Positions 25,160-34,545 of a stretch of 42,209 nt of DNA are shown piece after piece. Each line of letters opens with the position of its first letter. The first letter of the stretch is position 1. Position numbers and translations under genes: made by a program. Source of the DNA: Flavobacterium cyanobacteriorum (GTDB lineage Bacteria; Bacteroidota; Bacteroidia; Flavobacteriales; Flavobacteriaceae); contig NZ_NOXV01000305.1 in the NCBI RefSeq assembly GCF_002251835.1, forward strand, positions 1 to 42,209. Direction: 5' to 3'. Under the pieces are notes generated by a model. The model was not told the DNA's origin and ran no database searches. It worked only from the letters and a program-made list of their open reading frames with translations.

Positions 25160-27202
25160 ATGAAAAAACTGATCGCAATTACCTGTATGCTTCCGGTTGC
25201 CCTCGCGGCCCAGAATCATGAGAAAGCCTGCGATATTTTTTCAAAAGTAAATTTTGTGCTTCAGGAAGCGCACATCAAGCCTAAACCGGTAGACGACAGC
25301 CTGTCGGTTTATGTTTTTAATACCGTCATGAATGGGCTCGATGAAGACAGGATGCTCTTCATCCAGGAAGATGTAGATAAGCTTTCTAAACATAAATACC
25401 TGATTGACAATTATATAAAAAACAAAGATTGCAGTTTTTTCAATGATTTTATTTCTATTTATAAAACTGCGCTCGCGCGAAACAAAGAAAATGTCACAGC
25501 AATAAGCAGCCAGCAACTACCCGGGGCTGCTGTTGACACATTATATTTTTCCAAAAGCCATTTTCCTTATCATAAGGATGCGGCACGGATCAGGAAGTTT
25601 ATTCGCAAGAAACTGATACACGATATTTTTGAAGACATTGCCAAGCAAAGTAAAAACAGGGATTCGCTAAGACTAAATCTCGTGAAGCTGGCAAAAGCGT
25701 CCCAATCAAAAATTGTGGAGCTTTACCTGTGCAGGGCAAATACCCGGCTAAATCCTCCAGGAGGCTTTGAAAACAGCATGTACAACAGGTTCTTTTCTGC
25801 CTTTTGTTCATACTATGACCCCCACTCTACTTATTTGAATAATGATGAAAAAACATCATTCATGTCTTCGATATCAACAGAAAATTATTCCCTGGGACTG
25901 ATAGTGAGCAAAAATGATAATGAAGAAATAATTGTTGAAGACATTGTTCCCGGGGGGCCGGCTTATAAGTCAAATAAGATAAGCAAGGGAGACCAGATTA
26001 TAACGTTAATCTCACAAGGCAAAGAATATAGTGTGAACTGTGCTACGTCAGAAATGATAAGTAACATAGTCCTGTCTGATGATTATAAAAAAATAGGCTT
26101 CACGCTCAGGAAAAATGACGGGACAGTATACTCCGTCATGCTTGAAAAAGCCATCATGAAGGCCGAAGACCACAGCGTATACAGTTTTATACTCAGTGAC
26201 AGGGGCGAAAAAGTAGGCTATATAAAAGTACCGAGTTTTTACAGTGCTGCGGATAACAGCATCAGGGGCTGTGCCGATGATGTGGCAAAAGAAATCACCA
26301 AACTTAAAAAAGACAATGTAAATGGTATAATCCTGGACCTGCAGTATAACGGCGGCGGCTCTATGGAAGAAGCCATCAAATTGTCAGGCATGTTTATAGA
26401 CTATGGCCCGCTGGCAATTGTTTCAGATACACGCCACAGTTTCACAACTATAAAAGACCAAAACAGGGGAACGTTCTACAACGGCCCGCTGGTAGTAATT
26501 GTAAATAATTTTTCTGCGTCGGCAAGCGAATTTTTCGCAGGTATAATGCAGGATTACAACAGGGCGCTGGTTGCGGGCAGTACCACACTGGGAAAAGCAA
26601 CCATGCAAACCATTATACCGCTTGATGAAAAAAATCCAAAGGATTTTGTTAAAGTAACGATTGACAAGTTTTACAGGGTGACCGGCAAGAGCAGTCAGTA
26701 CACAGGCATAAAGCCTGATGTTGTGATGCCTGTTTTCCTGGAAAAATTAATGCCCCGGGAAAGTACTATGCCCAATGCGATGGCCAATGACAGCATCAAT
26801 ATGAACCTGAGATACAAGCAACTTTCCAGGACTCCCCTGTTACAGGCTGCGGAACTTAGCAAAAAAAGGATTAAAAACAATAGTGATTTTGCAAAAGTAG
26901 AAGACATCAATAACCAGATTGACAACCTGATGCTCAAAGACAAGAAACCATTGCTGCTTACCTTTGACGCTGTTTTTGAAGATGTGCATTCCATGGACAG
27001 CGTCTGGAAAAGTATAAATGAAGCCTCGGAAAAAGAGCAGCCACTGACAGTTGACAATACATCTTTTGCTTCAGAAGTAATGATGTACGACAGTTATCTT
27101 AAAAGTACCATGGAGCATAAAATCAATGCTTTAAAAAAAGACCCGTACATCTACGAGAGCCTTAAAATCCTCTATGACCTTAATAAATTAACCAATCCCT
27201 AA
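25160..27202 (+). CDS. prc: Carboxy-terminal (tail-specific) processing protease, S41 family
   Basis: A periplasmic serine protease of the Prc/Tsp type that degrades or trims envelope proteins. The 680-residue protein has a signal peptide (MKKLIAITCMLPVALAAQ) and an N-terminal helical domain. A PDZ domain spans about residues 235-320 (SLGLIVSKNDNEEIIVEDIV, GGPAYKSNKISKGDQI), followed by the S41 core: GIILDLQYNGGGSMEEA, catalytic Ser in FSASASEFFAGIMQDY (about residue 453) and catalytic Lys in TTLGKATMQT (about residue 478). The spacing of Ser and Lys matches E. coli Prc. It sits between gcvT (5-base gap) and the secreted helical protein (7-base gap). Confidence 0.93.
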   Translation: MKKLIAITCMLPVALAAQNHEKACDIFSKVNFVLQEAHIKPKPVDDSLSVYVFNTVMNGLDEDRMLFIQEDVDKLSKHKYLIDNYIKNKDCSFFNDFISIYKTALARNKENVTAISSQQLPGAAVDTLYFSKSHFPYHKDAARIRKFIRKKLIHDIFEDIAKQSKNRDSLRLNLVKLAKASQSKIVELYLCRANTRLNPPGGFENSMYNRFFSAFCSYYDPHSTYLNNDEKTSFMSSISTENYSLGLIVSKNDNEEIIVEDIVPGGPAYKSNKISKGDQIITLISQGKEYSVNCATSEMISNIVLSDDYKKIGFTLRKNDGTVYSVMLEKAIMKAEDHSVYSFILSDRGEKVGYIKVPSFYSAADNSIRGCADDVAKEITKLKKDNVNGIILDLQYNGGGSMEEAIKLSGMFIDYGPLAIVSDTRHSFTTIKDQNRGTFYNGPLVVIVNNFSASASEFFAGIMQDYNRALVAGSTTLGKATMQTIIPLDEKNPKDFVKVTIDKFYRVTGKSSQYTGIKPDVVMPVFLEKLMPRESTMPNAMANDSINMNLRYKQLSRTPLLQAAELSKKRIKNNSDFAKVEDINNQIDNLMLKDKKPLLLTFDAVFEDVHSMDSVWKSINEASEKEQPLTVDNTSFASEVMMYDSYLKSTMEHKINALKKDPYIYESLKILYDLNKLTNP

Positions 27203-27209
27203 CATACCT

Positions 27210-28244
27210 ATGAAAAAAACGTTATTTTATATTTTCTTATTTGCCTATGCCGCTTCGTTTTCAGCAGTGGCACAAAATTTTAAAACACCTATAGAATATT
27301 TAAACTATATCGGCAAAGAAACAGAACAAATTTCGGCAAGTACATGGAAATATACCAAAGCTGTAGCCCATAGCAAAAGGGCCAGGAAAATAGAAGCTAC
27401 ACGCAAAGAGCTTATTAAATCCATACAGTCGGCCATCAAAAAAATTGAGGCCGCAAAAAACGGATATAACGGAGATACTGAGTATAGGGACCAGTTACTG
27501 GCCTACCTTACTGTTACAGAAAATTATATAAATGAAGAATATAGCAAAATTATAAACCTGCAGGAGGTAGCCGAGCAGTCATACGACTTTATGGAAGCCT
27601 ACATTACAGCACGTGACCTGATAAACAATAAAATAAATTCTGAAGTTGAAAAATTAAATATTAACCAAAAAATATTTGCAAACAAATACAACATCCAAAT
27701 CACGGAAAATAACAGCAAGCTGTCCCAAAACATGAAAATATCAGATGAAGTTTTTGACCACCAGTCCGAAATGTACCTGATTTTCTTCAAAGTTTATATT
27801 ACTGATGAAAACCTTATGAAAGCCGTTGCTGCAAATGACATAAACAGTATCCAGCAAAATGCCTCAGCTCTCGAACAATATGCTGATGAAGGCCTTATGA
27901 AACTTAAGGATGCCAAACCTTACAAGAATGACATGTTATTGGTAAACGCTACAAAGAAAATGCTTGAAACTTATAAAAAAGAAGCTGTTGAATATGCGCC
28001 GCAGGTTGTAGACTTCATGATGATGAAACAAAAAGCTGAAGAGGCCGGTAAATCCATTAATAGCAAGTCATCTCCCAGTAAAGAAGAAATCGCAGCATAT
28101 AATAAAACAGTTGCTGACTTCAATAAACTCATATCAAACTATAACAACCTGAACACAAACTATAATAACGATAAAAACAAGGCTATAAACGACTGGAACC
28201 AGGCCAGTGAGACTTTTGTATCCAAACACGTTCCAAAAGATTAA
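27210..28244 (+). CDS. Secreted alpha-helical protein, LIC11966-like
   Basis: A 344-residue protein with a signal peptide (MKKTLFYIFLFAYAASFSAVAQ, cleavage near VA-Q). The mature part is almost wholly helical, rich in Lys, Glu, Asn and Ala, without cysteines after the signal. The N-terminal FKTPIEYLNYIGKETEQIS and the long helices remind me of the 'LIC11966 family surface protein' group described in Leptospira and Bacteroidota; I hold that name lightly. It is the last gene of the gcvT-prc unit (7 bases after prc), so it may be a substrate or partner of the protease, which is inference only. It ends 7 bases before the yebC promoter. Confidence 0.65.
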   Translation: MKKTLFYIFLFAYAASFSAVAQNFKTPIEYLNYIGKETEQISASTWKYTKAVAHSKRARKIEATRKELIKSIQSAIKKIEAAKNGYNGDTEYRDQLLAYLTVTENYINEEYSKIINLQEVAEQSYDFMEAYITARDLINNKINSEVEKLNINQKIFANKYNIQITENNSKLSQNMKISDEVFDHQSEMYLIFFKVYITDENLMKAVAANDINSIQQNASALEQYADEGLMKLKDAKPYKNDMLLVNATKKMLETYKKEAVEYAPQVVDFMMMKQKAEEAGKSINSKSSPSKEEIAAYNKTVADFNKLISNYNNLNTNYNNDKNKAINDWNQASETFVSKHVPKD

Positions 28245-28250
28245 ATAGCC

Positions 28251-28281
28251 TTTGCAGAAATTACGAATAAGTTTATTTTTG
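28251..28281 (+). promoter_or_regulatory. Promoter of yebC
   Basis: TTTG (28251-28254), a 19-base spacer and TATTTTTG (28274-28281) are a near-perfect Bacteroidota promoter, 19 bases before the yebC ATG. It begins 7 bases after the stop of the previous gene. Confidence 0.75.
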
Positions 28282-28300
28282 TGCCGTTAACTAAAATTTT

Positions 28301-29011
28301 ATGGGAAGAGCGTTTGAATTTAGGAAAGCCAGGAAAATGAAGCGTTGGTCGGCTATGGCCAAAACGTTTACAAGGATAGGCAAAGATATTGTTATGGCCG
28401 TTAAGGAAGGCGGGCCAAATCCTGAGACTAACTCACGTTTAAGGGCCGTCATACAGAATGCCAAAGCAGCAAACATGCCCAAAGACAATGTAGAAAGGGC
28501 AATAAAAAAGGCTTCAGACAAGGATACGGCCAACTTTAAAGAAGTATTATTTGAAGGTTACGCGCCGCACGGCATAGCCATACTGATAGAAACGGCTACC
28601 GATAATAATAACCGTACTGTGGCTAACATAAGGAGTTATTTCAACAAATGTAACGGTGCGCTGGGCACACAGGGCTCCGTAGAATTTATGTTTGACCACA
28701 CATGCAATTTCCGCATTCCTGCCGATGGGCAGGATGTAGAAGCGCTTGAACTAGAAATGATAGACTTTGGCGTGGAAGAAATATTTGCAGATGAAGACAG
28801 TATTATAATGTATGCCCCTTTTGAAAGTTTTGGCGCCATACAAAAAGAATTGGAAAACAGGGGAATAGATATATTATCATCAGGTTTTGAAAGAATTCCG
28901 CAGATAACTAAGGAACTTACCCCCGAGCAGGTGGCCGATGTGGAGAAATTGCTGGAAAAGATCGAAGAAGATGATGATGTGATGAACGTGTACCACACCA
29001 TGAAAGAGTAA
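28301..29011 (+). CDS. yebC: YebC/PmpR family protein
   Basis: A 236-residue cytosolic protein with the three-domain YebC/TACO1 build. The N-terminal helical domain (GRAFEFRKARKMKRWSAM, then ARLR-like SRLRAVIQNAKAANMPKDN) is followed by GYAPHGIAILIETATDNNNRT and the alpha/beta domains with GTQGSVEFMFD. Family members were first described as DNA-binding regulators (PmpR) and more recently as translation factors that help ribosomes at polyproline stretches; which applies here cannot be read from sequence. It has its own strong promoter and a strong terminator, so it is monocistronic. Confidence 0.94.
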   Translation: MGRAFEFRKARKMKRWSAMAKTFTRIGKDIVMAVKEGGPNPETNSRLRAVIQNAKAANMPKDNVERAIKKASDKDTANFKEVLFEGYAPHGIAILIETATDNNNRTVANIRSYFNKCNGALGTQGSVEFMFDHTCNFRIPADGQDVEALELEMIDFGVEEIFADEDSIIMYAPFESFGAIQKELENRGIDILSSGFERIPQITKELTPEQVADVEKLLEKIEEDDDVMNVYHTMKE

Positions 29012-29125
29012 TCCTGAATCGTATTATCTGAGTATATACGGCAAAGATGCAACCCATTAAACCTGCATCAAAAAGGATTTGTCCTTCAAGCGTGGCTTAA
29101 TTATTGATTTTCAGTACCGACACGT

Positions 29126-29168
29126 AAAATAAAAGCTTTTTAGTACGCTAAAAGGCTTTTATTTTTTT
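29126..29168 (+). terminator. Strong intrinsic terminator after yebC
   Basis: An 18-bp stem, left arm 29126-29143 and right arm 29148-29165, loop TACG, has one G-T pair and a T run to 29168. It lies 114 bases past the yebC stop and only 11 bases before the next ATG. The bases between yebC and the stem show nothing further. Confidence 0.9.
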
Positions 29169-29179
29169 AATTTTACCAA

Positions 29180-29926
29180 ATGCTAAAGCGTATAGCCCAT
29201 ATCACCGACACGCATATTGACGACCCTACCGCACTTGAACGCGATGCCGACCCAAGGGCCAATTTGGAAGCAGTACTGCGACATACCGCGGACTATGGCA
29301 CAGACGAAATTATTTTCACGGGAGATATTGGTGAGCCGGGCACAGCGCCTTGGCTTCTGGACAAACTGAATGAATACAAACCCGGATTTAGAATTGTTTT
29401 AGGGAACCATGACAACCTGCAGGAAGTACTAAGCCTGTACACCAATACTGCTTCTGCCGGTAAAGACGGATTATACTACGCATATGAAGATGACATTTAT
29501 AAATACATATTTCTTGACTCGTCCTCCTCTGCTATAAGCGACGCACAACTACAATGGCTGGCAGCAGAAGCCACAACGCTAAAAAAGATAATTGTTTTCA
29601 TCCATCACCCAATACTTGATGTAGGTACTGCAATGGACAGGATTTACCCCTTGCAAAACAGGGACAGCCTGAGCAGTATCCTGCAGCAATGCAAAAAAGA
29701 AGTAATTGTTTTTTGCGGACATTATCATTTGCCAGATAAAAGGACAGACAGGAATATAACACAGTACGTGACGCCGGCTGTATCTTTCCAGGTGAAAAAG
29801 AATGCCCCGGATATTACTATTAATGTATCTTCTTTTGGGTACAGGCTCATAACACTTACTGAAGACAAGGTAAGCTCTCAGCTTATTATTAACCGGTATG
29901 ACTACTTTAGCCCTGAAAAACTATAA
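29180..29926 (+). CDS. Calcineurin-like metallophosphoesterase, cyclic-nucleotide phosphodiesterase type
   Basis: A 248-residue cytosolic enzyme with all five metal-binding blocks of the class III/CpdA-like family: HITDTHIDD (about residues 7-15), TGDIGEPG (about 46-53), LGNHDN (about 74-79), FIHHPILD (about 143-150) and CGHYHLP (about 178-184). Substrates of this group include cAMP and other phosphodiesters; the actual substrate is unknown. The start follows closely on the yebC terminator, so the promoter must lie within or just after it. It is followed by the DUF4241 gene after 74 bases. Confidence 0.87.
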   Translation: MLKRIAHITDTHIDDPTALERDADPRANLEAVLRHTADYGTDEIIFTGDIGEPGTAPWLLDKLNEYKPGFRIVLGNHDNLQEVLSLYTNTASAGKDGLYYAYEDDIYKYIFLDSSSSAISDAQLQWLAAEATTLKKIIVFIHHPILDVGTAMDRIYPLQNRDSLSSILQQCKKEVIVFCGHYHLPDKRTDRNITQYVTPAVSFQVKKNAPDITINVSSFGYRLITLTEDKVSSQLIINRYDYFSPEKL

Positions 29927-30000
29927 CGGTTAAAATATTGATAAATACAAAAGATGAACTGAAGTTTTGGCTAACTTTAAATATCCATAAATCACGTACT

Positions 30001-30705
30001 ATGAAAGACCTTAAAGACTATGAGATTTTTTATGATCTTGAAGATGAAATAAACGACGCCGAACTCGTAGAAATACACATAGGCGAACTCAACCTGCCCA
30101 CAGGCCGTGTAATAGCCGCAGACCCTTTTTTTACAGATACACAGCAGCCTTTCGCCCGTACGGTAGAGCCTGATAAATATCCTGTATTTATCTATATGGC
30201 TGAGATTGACGGGCTGCACCACAGGGTTGCTTATGCCAAAATTAAATTCAGGCCTGAACAAGCAAAAAAATGGATTTTAGCCATAACGGAAGACCTTACC
30301 GACGAAGAACTGAATGGACTGGCTGAAGATGAATTTTACGGTTTTGCCGTAGAATCAGGGATTGCGGCCTTTGTTGATGCGAAAACCAATGAAGAACTGG
30401 TTGCCAAAATCAATGAATTACAGGAAAAAAATCCGGAATCAAACTATTATGATGAGGTACTTGCAGATGAGTTTCGTGACTATTCAGGCAAAAACCAATT
30501 TTCCCGGTCCCTTGGCGACTGGAATGACCACCACCCCTACAAAGAATCTGACAACAACGTCATCATGTTTGCTTCGGGTTGGGGAGACGGCTACTACCCT
30601 GCCTACTGGGGCCTTAATGAAAACGGTGACACCATAGAACTTGTCATTGATTTCCTTCTTAATGATTTTACTGAAGAAGAGGATGAACTTTATACCACCG
30701 ATTAG
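30001..30705 (+). CDS. DUF4241 domain-containing protein
   Basis: A 234-residue acidic soluble protein. The pattern LNLPTGRVIAADPFF (about residues 34-48), the central YAKIKF strand and the C-terminal FASGWGDGYYPAYWGLNENGD (about 199-219) fit the DUF4241 family as I recall it. The function is unknown; members occur in contexts near immunity proteins of polymorphic toxins, but no toxin gene is here. ATG 30001 is preferred. A TTG at 29938 would add 21 residues, but a promoter-like TAACTTTA lies at 29972-29979 inside that extension. Its stop codon overlaps that of birA. Confidence 0.8.
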   Translation: MKDLKDYEIFYDLEDEINDAELVEIHIGELNLPTGRVIAADPFFTDTQQPFARTVEPDKYPVFIYMAEIDGLHHRVAYAKIKFRPEQAKKWILAITEDLTDEELNGLAEDEFYGFAVESGIAAFVDAKTNEELVAKINELQEKNPESNYYDEVLADEFRDYSGKNQFSRSLGDWNDHHPYKESDNNVIMFASGWGDGYYPAYWGLNENGDTIELVIDFLLNDFTEEEDELYTTD

Positions 30706-31427
30706 TACAGGAGCCGGACTTCTTTAAGGCCAAACAAGGCTGTGGTGTCATCTTCAAGGGTAACTTTAAGGTTTCCGGTACGGGACACTTCCTGAATAAT
30801 ACCCATAAATTTCTGTCCTTCTTTTTCAAAAGGCATGGGTATACCTTTCCTGTACAATTTATCATGATACTTCTCCCAAAGGGCATTACTGCCGTTATGC
30901 ATGAGAGCCGCAATGTTTCGCTTCAGGTTATCAGCTATTGCCAGCATAATGGTTTCTTTATCAAAATCATGCCCAGCCACAACAGCCATTGATGTAGCTT
31001 TGGGCAGGCCCTCAAAATTATGCTGGTTAACATTGAGCCCTATACCTGCCACTGAAACAATTTCGCCGTTGTTTTTAATGCTGTTTTCAATTAATATCCC
31101 GCCAATCTTATAATTACCTGCCAAAATGTCGTTAGGCCACTTAATACTGATATCGGATAAATAATGTGCCAGAGTGTCTGTTATACTAACCGCAACAGCT
31201 GCATTCAGGTAAAATATCTCATTGATATCAAGCAGTAAATCTTTGATTAATATACTAAAAGTTAAGTTTTTACCGGGTTCAGCATACCACTGAGCGCCCC
31301 TCTGCCCCCTGCCGTTCAACTGGTGTTCGGCAACTACAAGTGTCAAATGTTCTACGTACCTTTCAGCAGCGAGCGTTTTTAGGTAATCATTAGTGGAGTT
31401 CGTGGCACTGAGTTTGATAATATTCAT
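30702..31427 (-). CDS. birA: Biotin--[acetyl-CoA-carboxylase] ligase
   Basis: It activates biotin with ATP and attaches it to the carboxyl carrier protein. The 241-residue protein shows LSATNSTNDYLK at the start, the biotinyl-AMP site GRGQRGAQWYAEPGKNLTFS (about residues 38-57) and KWPNDILAGNYKIGGILIE (about 98-116), and a small C-terminal SH3-like domain. There is no N-terminal helix-turn-helix, so it is a ligase only and not a biotin repressor. The gene is convergent with the DUF4241 gene, with overlapping stops (30702-30705), and divergent from rsfS. Confidence 0.95.
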   Translation of the reverse strand: MNIIKLSATNSTNDYLKTLAAERYVEHLTLVVAEHQLNGRGQRGAQWYAEPGKNLTFSILIKDLLLDINEIFYLNAAVAVSITDTLAHYLSDISIKWPNDILAGNYKIGGILIENSIKNNGEIVSVAGIGLNVNQHNFEGLPKATSMAVVAGHDFDKETIMLAIADNLKRNIAALMHNGSNALWEKYHDKLYRKGIPMPFEKEGQKFMGIIQEVSRTGNLKVTLEDDTTALFGLKEVRLLY

Positions 31428-31470
31428 TTACAAATAATGTAAGTACTATGCTTTTAATCTTGTATTAAGT

Positions 31471-31502
31471 TTCAAAAGTAAATACAAAAATGATAACTTT
31501 GC
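31471..31502 (+). promoter_or_regulatory. Candidate promoter of rsfS-ftsH
   Basis: TAACTTTG (31495-31502) is a good -7 box, with TTTC (31471-31474) at a 20-base spacer. The rsfS ATG is 20 bases downstream. The box lies in the 94-base gap divergent from birA. Confidence 0.65.
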
Positions 31503-31521
31503 GTAATAACTAAATTTTTAA

Positions 31522-31893
31522 ATGGCGAAAAAGAATATAAACAATGATGCGTTGTTGGCCAACATCATCAAAGGGATTGAAGAAGTAAAAGGAAATGACA
31601 TAGATATTCTTGACTTGAGGGCAATCGATAACACCGTTTGCGACTATTTTGTGATATGCAACGGTACTTCAAATACACAGGTGAACGCTATAGTTCACTC
31701 CATCCAGAAAATAGTTTCCAGGGAATTGAAAGACAAGCCTTGGCATGTTGAAGGCACTGAAAATGGAGAGTGGGTACTCATGGACTATGTTAATATTGTA
31801 GTCCATGTTTTCCAGAAACACATACGCGAGTACTACAACATTGAAAGCCTCTGGGGCGATGCAAGGATAACTTCAATAGGAAACAACTACTAA
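31522..31893 (+). CDS. rsfS: Ribosomal silencing factor RsfS
   Basis: A 123-residue protein of the RsfS/DUF143/Iojap family, which binds ribosomal protein L14 and keeps the subunits apart when nutrients are low. The landmarks are CDYFVICNGTSNTQVNAI (about residues 41-58), KPWHVEGTENGEWVLMDY (about 73-90) and VVHVFQKHIREYYNIESLWGDA (about 93-114). The length is normal. ftsH starts 12 bases after its stop, so both are probably in one transcript. A promoter box is seen upstream. Confidence 0.94.
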   Translation: MAKKNINNDALLANIIKGIEEVKGNDIDILDLRAIDNTVCDYFVICNGTSNTQVNAIVHSIQKIVSRELKDKPWHVEGTENGEWVLMDYVNIVVHVFQKHIREYYNIESLWGDARITSIGNNY

Positions 31894-31904
31894 TATTAAC
31901 ATTC

Positions 31905-33833
31905 ATGTCAAAAGATAATAAACCTAATAAAGTTAAAATAAGTCCATGGCTTATATATGGCGGTATTCTGCTACTGTTCCTGGCTATTAACCTCCTTTTT
32001 GGGAATTCTGGCTGGAGCGACCCTAAGCCAATATCACTCTCAAAATTCTACAGTTACCTTGATAAAGGTGAGGTAGGCAGGGTGATATATGACAAAACCC
32101 AGGCAAAGGTGTTCCTGAAGCCTGATGCGGTTAAAGACAATGCCCATAAAGATGTTCGGGAAGATGTTTTTGGAAAGCCTAATAAAGGCCCGCATTATAC
32201 AGTTATACTTGGTGATAAAAACGAACTTTTTGTAGATAAACTGTACCAGGCTAACAAAGATGGTAAACTCAATGACTATTCGGCTGAGCAGGAAAGCCAG
32301 TGGGGGGAACTGTTCCTAACCCTACTACCGGTACTAATTATAGTAGCGCTGTGGATTTTCATGATGCGCCGCATGGCCGGTGGAGGTGCCGGCGGGGGTG
32401 GCGGGCAGATTTTCAATATAGGAAAATCTAAGGCGCGCCTTTTTGATGAAAAGAATGATATTAAGGTAACTTTCAAAGATGTTGCCGGCCTTGAGGGCGC
32501 CAAAGAAGAAATACAGGAGATTGTAGAGTTCCTTAAAAATCCCGAAAAATATACAAGTATAGGTGGTAAAATCCCCAAAGGTGCGCTATTGGTAGGCCCT
32601 CCGGGAACAGGCAAAACACTACTGGCCAAAGCAGTTGCCGGCGAGGCAAAGGTACCCTTCTTTTCACTTTCAGGTTCTGACTTTGTAGAAATGTTTGTAG
32701 GTGTAGGCGCATCAAGGGTACGCGACCTTTTTAAACAGGCTAAAGAAAAATCTCCGGCCATAATTTTTATTGATGAAATTGATGCCGTAGGCCGTGCCAG
32801 AGGTAAAAATAATTTTTCGGGATCTAATGACGAACGTGAAAATACGCTGAACCAGCTGCTTACAGAAATGGACGGTTTTGGCACCAACACCAATGTTATT
32901 GTGCTTGCCGCGACTAACCGTGCGGATGTACTTGATAAAGCACTTATGCGTGCCGGTCGTTTTGACAGGCAAATATATGTAGACCTGCCGGACATTAGGG
33001 AACGAAAGGAAATTTTTGAGGTACACCTGAAACCGCTTAAAAAATCCGAAGACCTTGATACTGACTTCCTGGCCAAGCAGACTCCGGGATTTTCGGGAGC
33101 TGACATTGCCAATGTATGTAATGAAGCGGCGCTTATTGCGGCCCGCAAAGATAAAAAATCTGTAGACCGCCAGGATTTTCTTGACGCAGTAGACAGGATA
33201 GTAGGCGGGCTTGAAAAGAAAAACAAAATTGTATCACCCGAAGAGAAAAAAGCAATTGCCATACACGAGGCCGGGCACGCTACCGTAAGCTGGATACTAG
33301 AACATGCCGCACCGCTGGTAAAAGTAACTATAGTACCACGTGGGCAGAGCCTGGGCGCTGCCTGGTACCTCCCGGAAGAAAGGCTGATTGTAAGGCCTGA
33401 GCAGATGCTTGATGAAATGTGTGCTACAATGGGTGGCCGAGCCGCCGAAAAAGTAGTGTTTGACAAAATATCCACCGGAGCCCTCAGCGACCTTGAAAAG
33501 GTGACACGGCAGGCTCGCGCCATGGTTACAATATTCGGGCTCAACGAAAAACTGGGCAATATCACGTATTACGACTCAACAGGGCAGGCCGAGTACAGCT
33601 TTAGCAAGCCTTATTCGGAGGAAACGGCAAAACTTATAGATGAAGAAATTTCAAAACTAATCGAAGAGCAATACCAGAGGGCTATCGCGATATTGAACGA
33701 AAATAAGGACAAGCTGAACAGGCTTGCTGATATACTTATCGAAAAAGAAGTTATATTTAAGGATGACCTGGAAGATATTTTTGGCAAAAGGCCTCATGAA
33801 AGGACAGATACAGAAGTAGTTACAGAGGCATAA
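31905..33833 (+). CDS. ftsH: ATP-dependent zinc metalloprotease FtsH
   Basis: A hexameric membrane AAA+ protease for membrane and short-lived cytosolic proteins. The 642 residues contain two membrane segments (about 14-29 and 139-155) around a small periplasmic domain, and a glycine-rich [10 protein letters not shown] linker. The AAA+ core has Walker A GPPGTGKT (about 231-238), Walker [12 protein letters not shown] (about 286-296) and second region of homology [15 protein letters not shown]. The protease has the zinc motif HEAGH (about 454-458) and a third ligand region near SDLEKVT. The length is normal. It follows rsfS and is ended by a perfect terminator. Confidence 0.97.
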   Translation: MSKDNKPNKVKISPWLIYGGILLLFLAINLLFGNSGWSDPKPISLSKFYSYLDKGEVGRVIYDKTQAKVFLKPDAVKDNAHKDVREDVFGKPNKGPHYTVILGDKNELFVDKLYQANKDGKLNDYSAEQESQWGELFLTLLPVLIIVALWIFMMRRMAGGGAGGGGGQIFNIGKSKARLFDEKNDIKVTFKDVAGLEGAKEEIQEIVEFLKNPEKYTSIGGKIPKGALLVGPPGTGKTLLAKAVAGEAKVPFFSLSGSDFVEMFVGVGASRVRDLFKQAKEKSPAIIFIDEIDAVGRARGKNNFSGSNDERENTLNQLLTEMDGFGTNTNVIVLAATNRADVLDKALMRAGRFDRQIYVDLPDIRERKEIFEVHLKPLKKSEDLDTDFLAKQTPGFSGADIANVCNEAALIAARKDKKSVDRQDFLDAVDRIVGGLEKKNKIVSPEEKKAIAIHEAGHATVSWILEHAAPLVKVTIVPRGQSLGAAWYLPEERLIVRPEQMLDEMCATMGGRAAEKVVFDKISTGALSDLEKVTRQARAMVTIFGLNEKLGNITYYDSTGQAEYSFSKPYSEETAKLIDEEISKLIEEQYQRAIAILNENKDKLNRLADILIEKEVIFKDDLEDIFGKRPHERTDTEVVTEA

Positions 33834-33856
33834 TAGCCGTGAAATAATTTATTTTC

Positions 33857-33898
33857 AAAAATCTTAATTCAGTTGAAAAATTGAATTAAGATTTTTTT
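33857..33898 (+). terminator. Intrinsic terminator after ftsH
   Basis: A perfect 15-bp stem has arms AAAAATCTTAATTCA (33857-33871) and TGAATTAAGATTTTT (33882-33896) with a 10-base loop and further Ts to 33898. TATCTTTG (33898-33905), the likely -7 box of the next operon, overlaps its end. Confidence 0.92.
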
Positions 33899-33941
33899 AT
33901 CTTTGAGTAATATCAAAAAAATGAAAATATAGGGAGCAGGT

Positions 33942-34544
33942 ATGAGTCTTTTTAAAAAAATCTTTGGCGCCGCTAACGACGTTTCGAATGAGGAAAAAAA
34001 TTCTGATGCGAACCCTTTCCTGCCTGAAAAACAAGTACCTGCTGATGAACTTTTTACCTATAACTTCAAGAAAAACGGCGGTAAATTCCTCTACTGCGAA
34101 AACCTCCCGGAAGTACATGACCAGTTCCTGAATATCCTGGAAGAAAATGACTGGTTTGAATGTGAGGCCCTTTGTTTCGAGCCAAAATTATTTAGCCTGC
34201 TCGATGAGAACAAACTATCTTATCAGAAGCCTTCTGATCCGAAGTTTTTACTCGCTACCTGCGAAAACCTTATTGCTGATGAAGGCTCTATACTGTTTTC
34301 ATCAAATCAGATAAAGCAAAATAAACCCAATGAGCTGCCGGCCAGTATTGTGATATTTGCCACTACCAGCCAGATACTAGGTTCAAAAAGTGACGGATTA
34401 AGGGAAATCAAAAAGAAATATGACAAAGATTATCCTACCAATATAACTACTATAAAATATTTCGAAAAAGCTAAAGAGGAAGATTTCCTTCAATATGGCA
34501 GTGCTGCGAAAAATCTTTACCTGTTGCTTTTAGAAGATCTTTAA
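33942..34544 (+). CDS. LUD domain protein (LutC/YkgG-like)
   Basis: A 200-residue cytosolic protein. The second half fits the LUD fold of LutB/LutC-type lactate-utilisation proteins (LATCENLIADEGSILFSSNQ near 105-124, then LPASIVIFATTSQILGSKSD near 133-152), though the lutA and lutB partners are missing. The N-terminal 30 residues are charged and possibly disordered. The role is unknown. It starts the run LUD-cdsA-psd-acbp (1 base before cdsA), so a role connected with lipid synthesis is possible but unproven. TATCTTTG at 33898-33905 is the likely promoter box. Confidence 0.75.
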   Translation: MSLFKKIFGAANDVSNEEKNSDANPFLPEKQVPADELFTYNFKKNGGKFLYCENLPEVHDQFLNILEENDWFECEALCFEPKLFSLLDENKLSYQKPSDPKFLLATCENLIADEGSILFSSNQIKQNKPNELPASIVIFATTSQILGSKSDGLREIKKKYDKDYPTNITTIKYFEKAKEEDFLQYGSAAKNLYLLLLEDL

Positions 34545-34545
34545 A

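Noticed and set aside
29938-30000. N-terminal extension of the DUF4241 protein from a TTG
   Set aside because: A promoter-like TAACTTTA lies within it, and the ATG at 30001 gives a reasonable start; not excluded.
32276-33565. 429-codon open frame on the minus strand opposite ftsH
   Set aside because: It is the antisense shadow of a well-conserved gene; its serine-rich composition and lack of domains show no protein.
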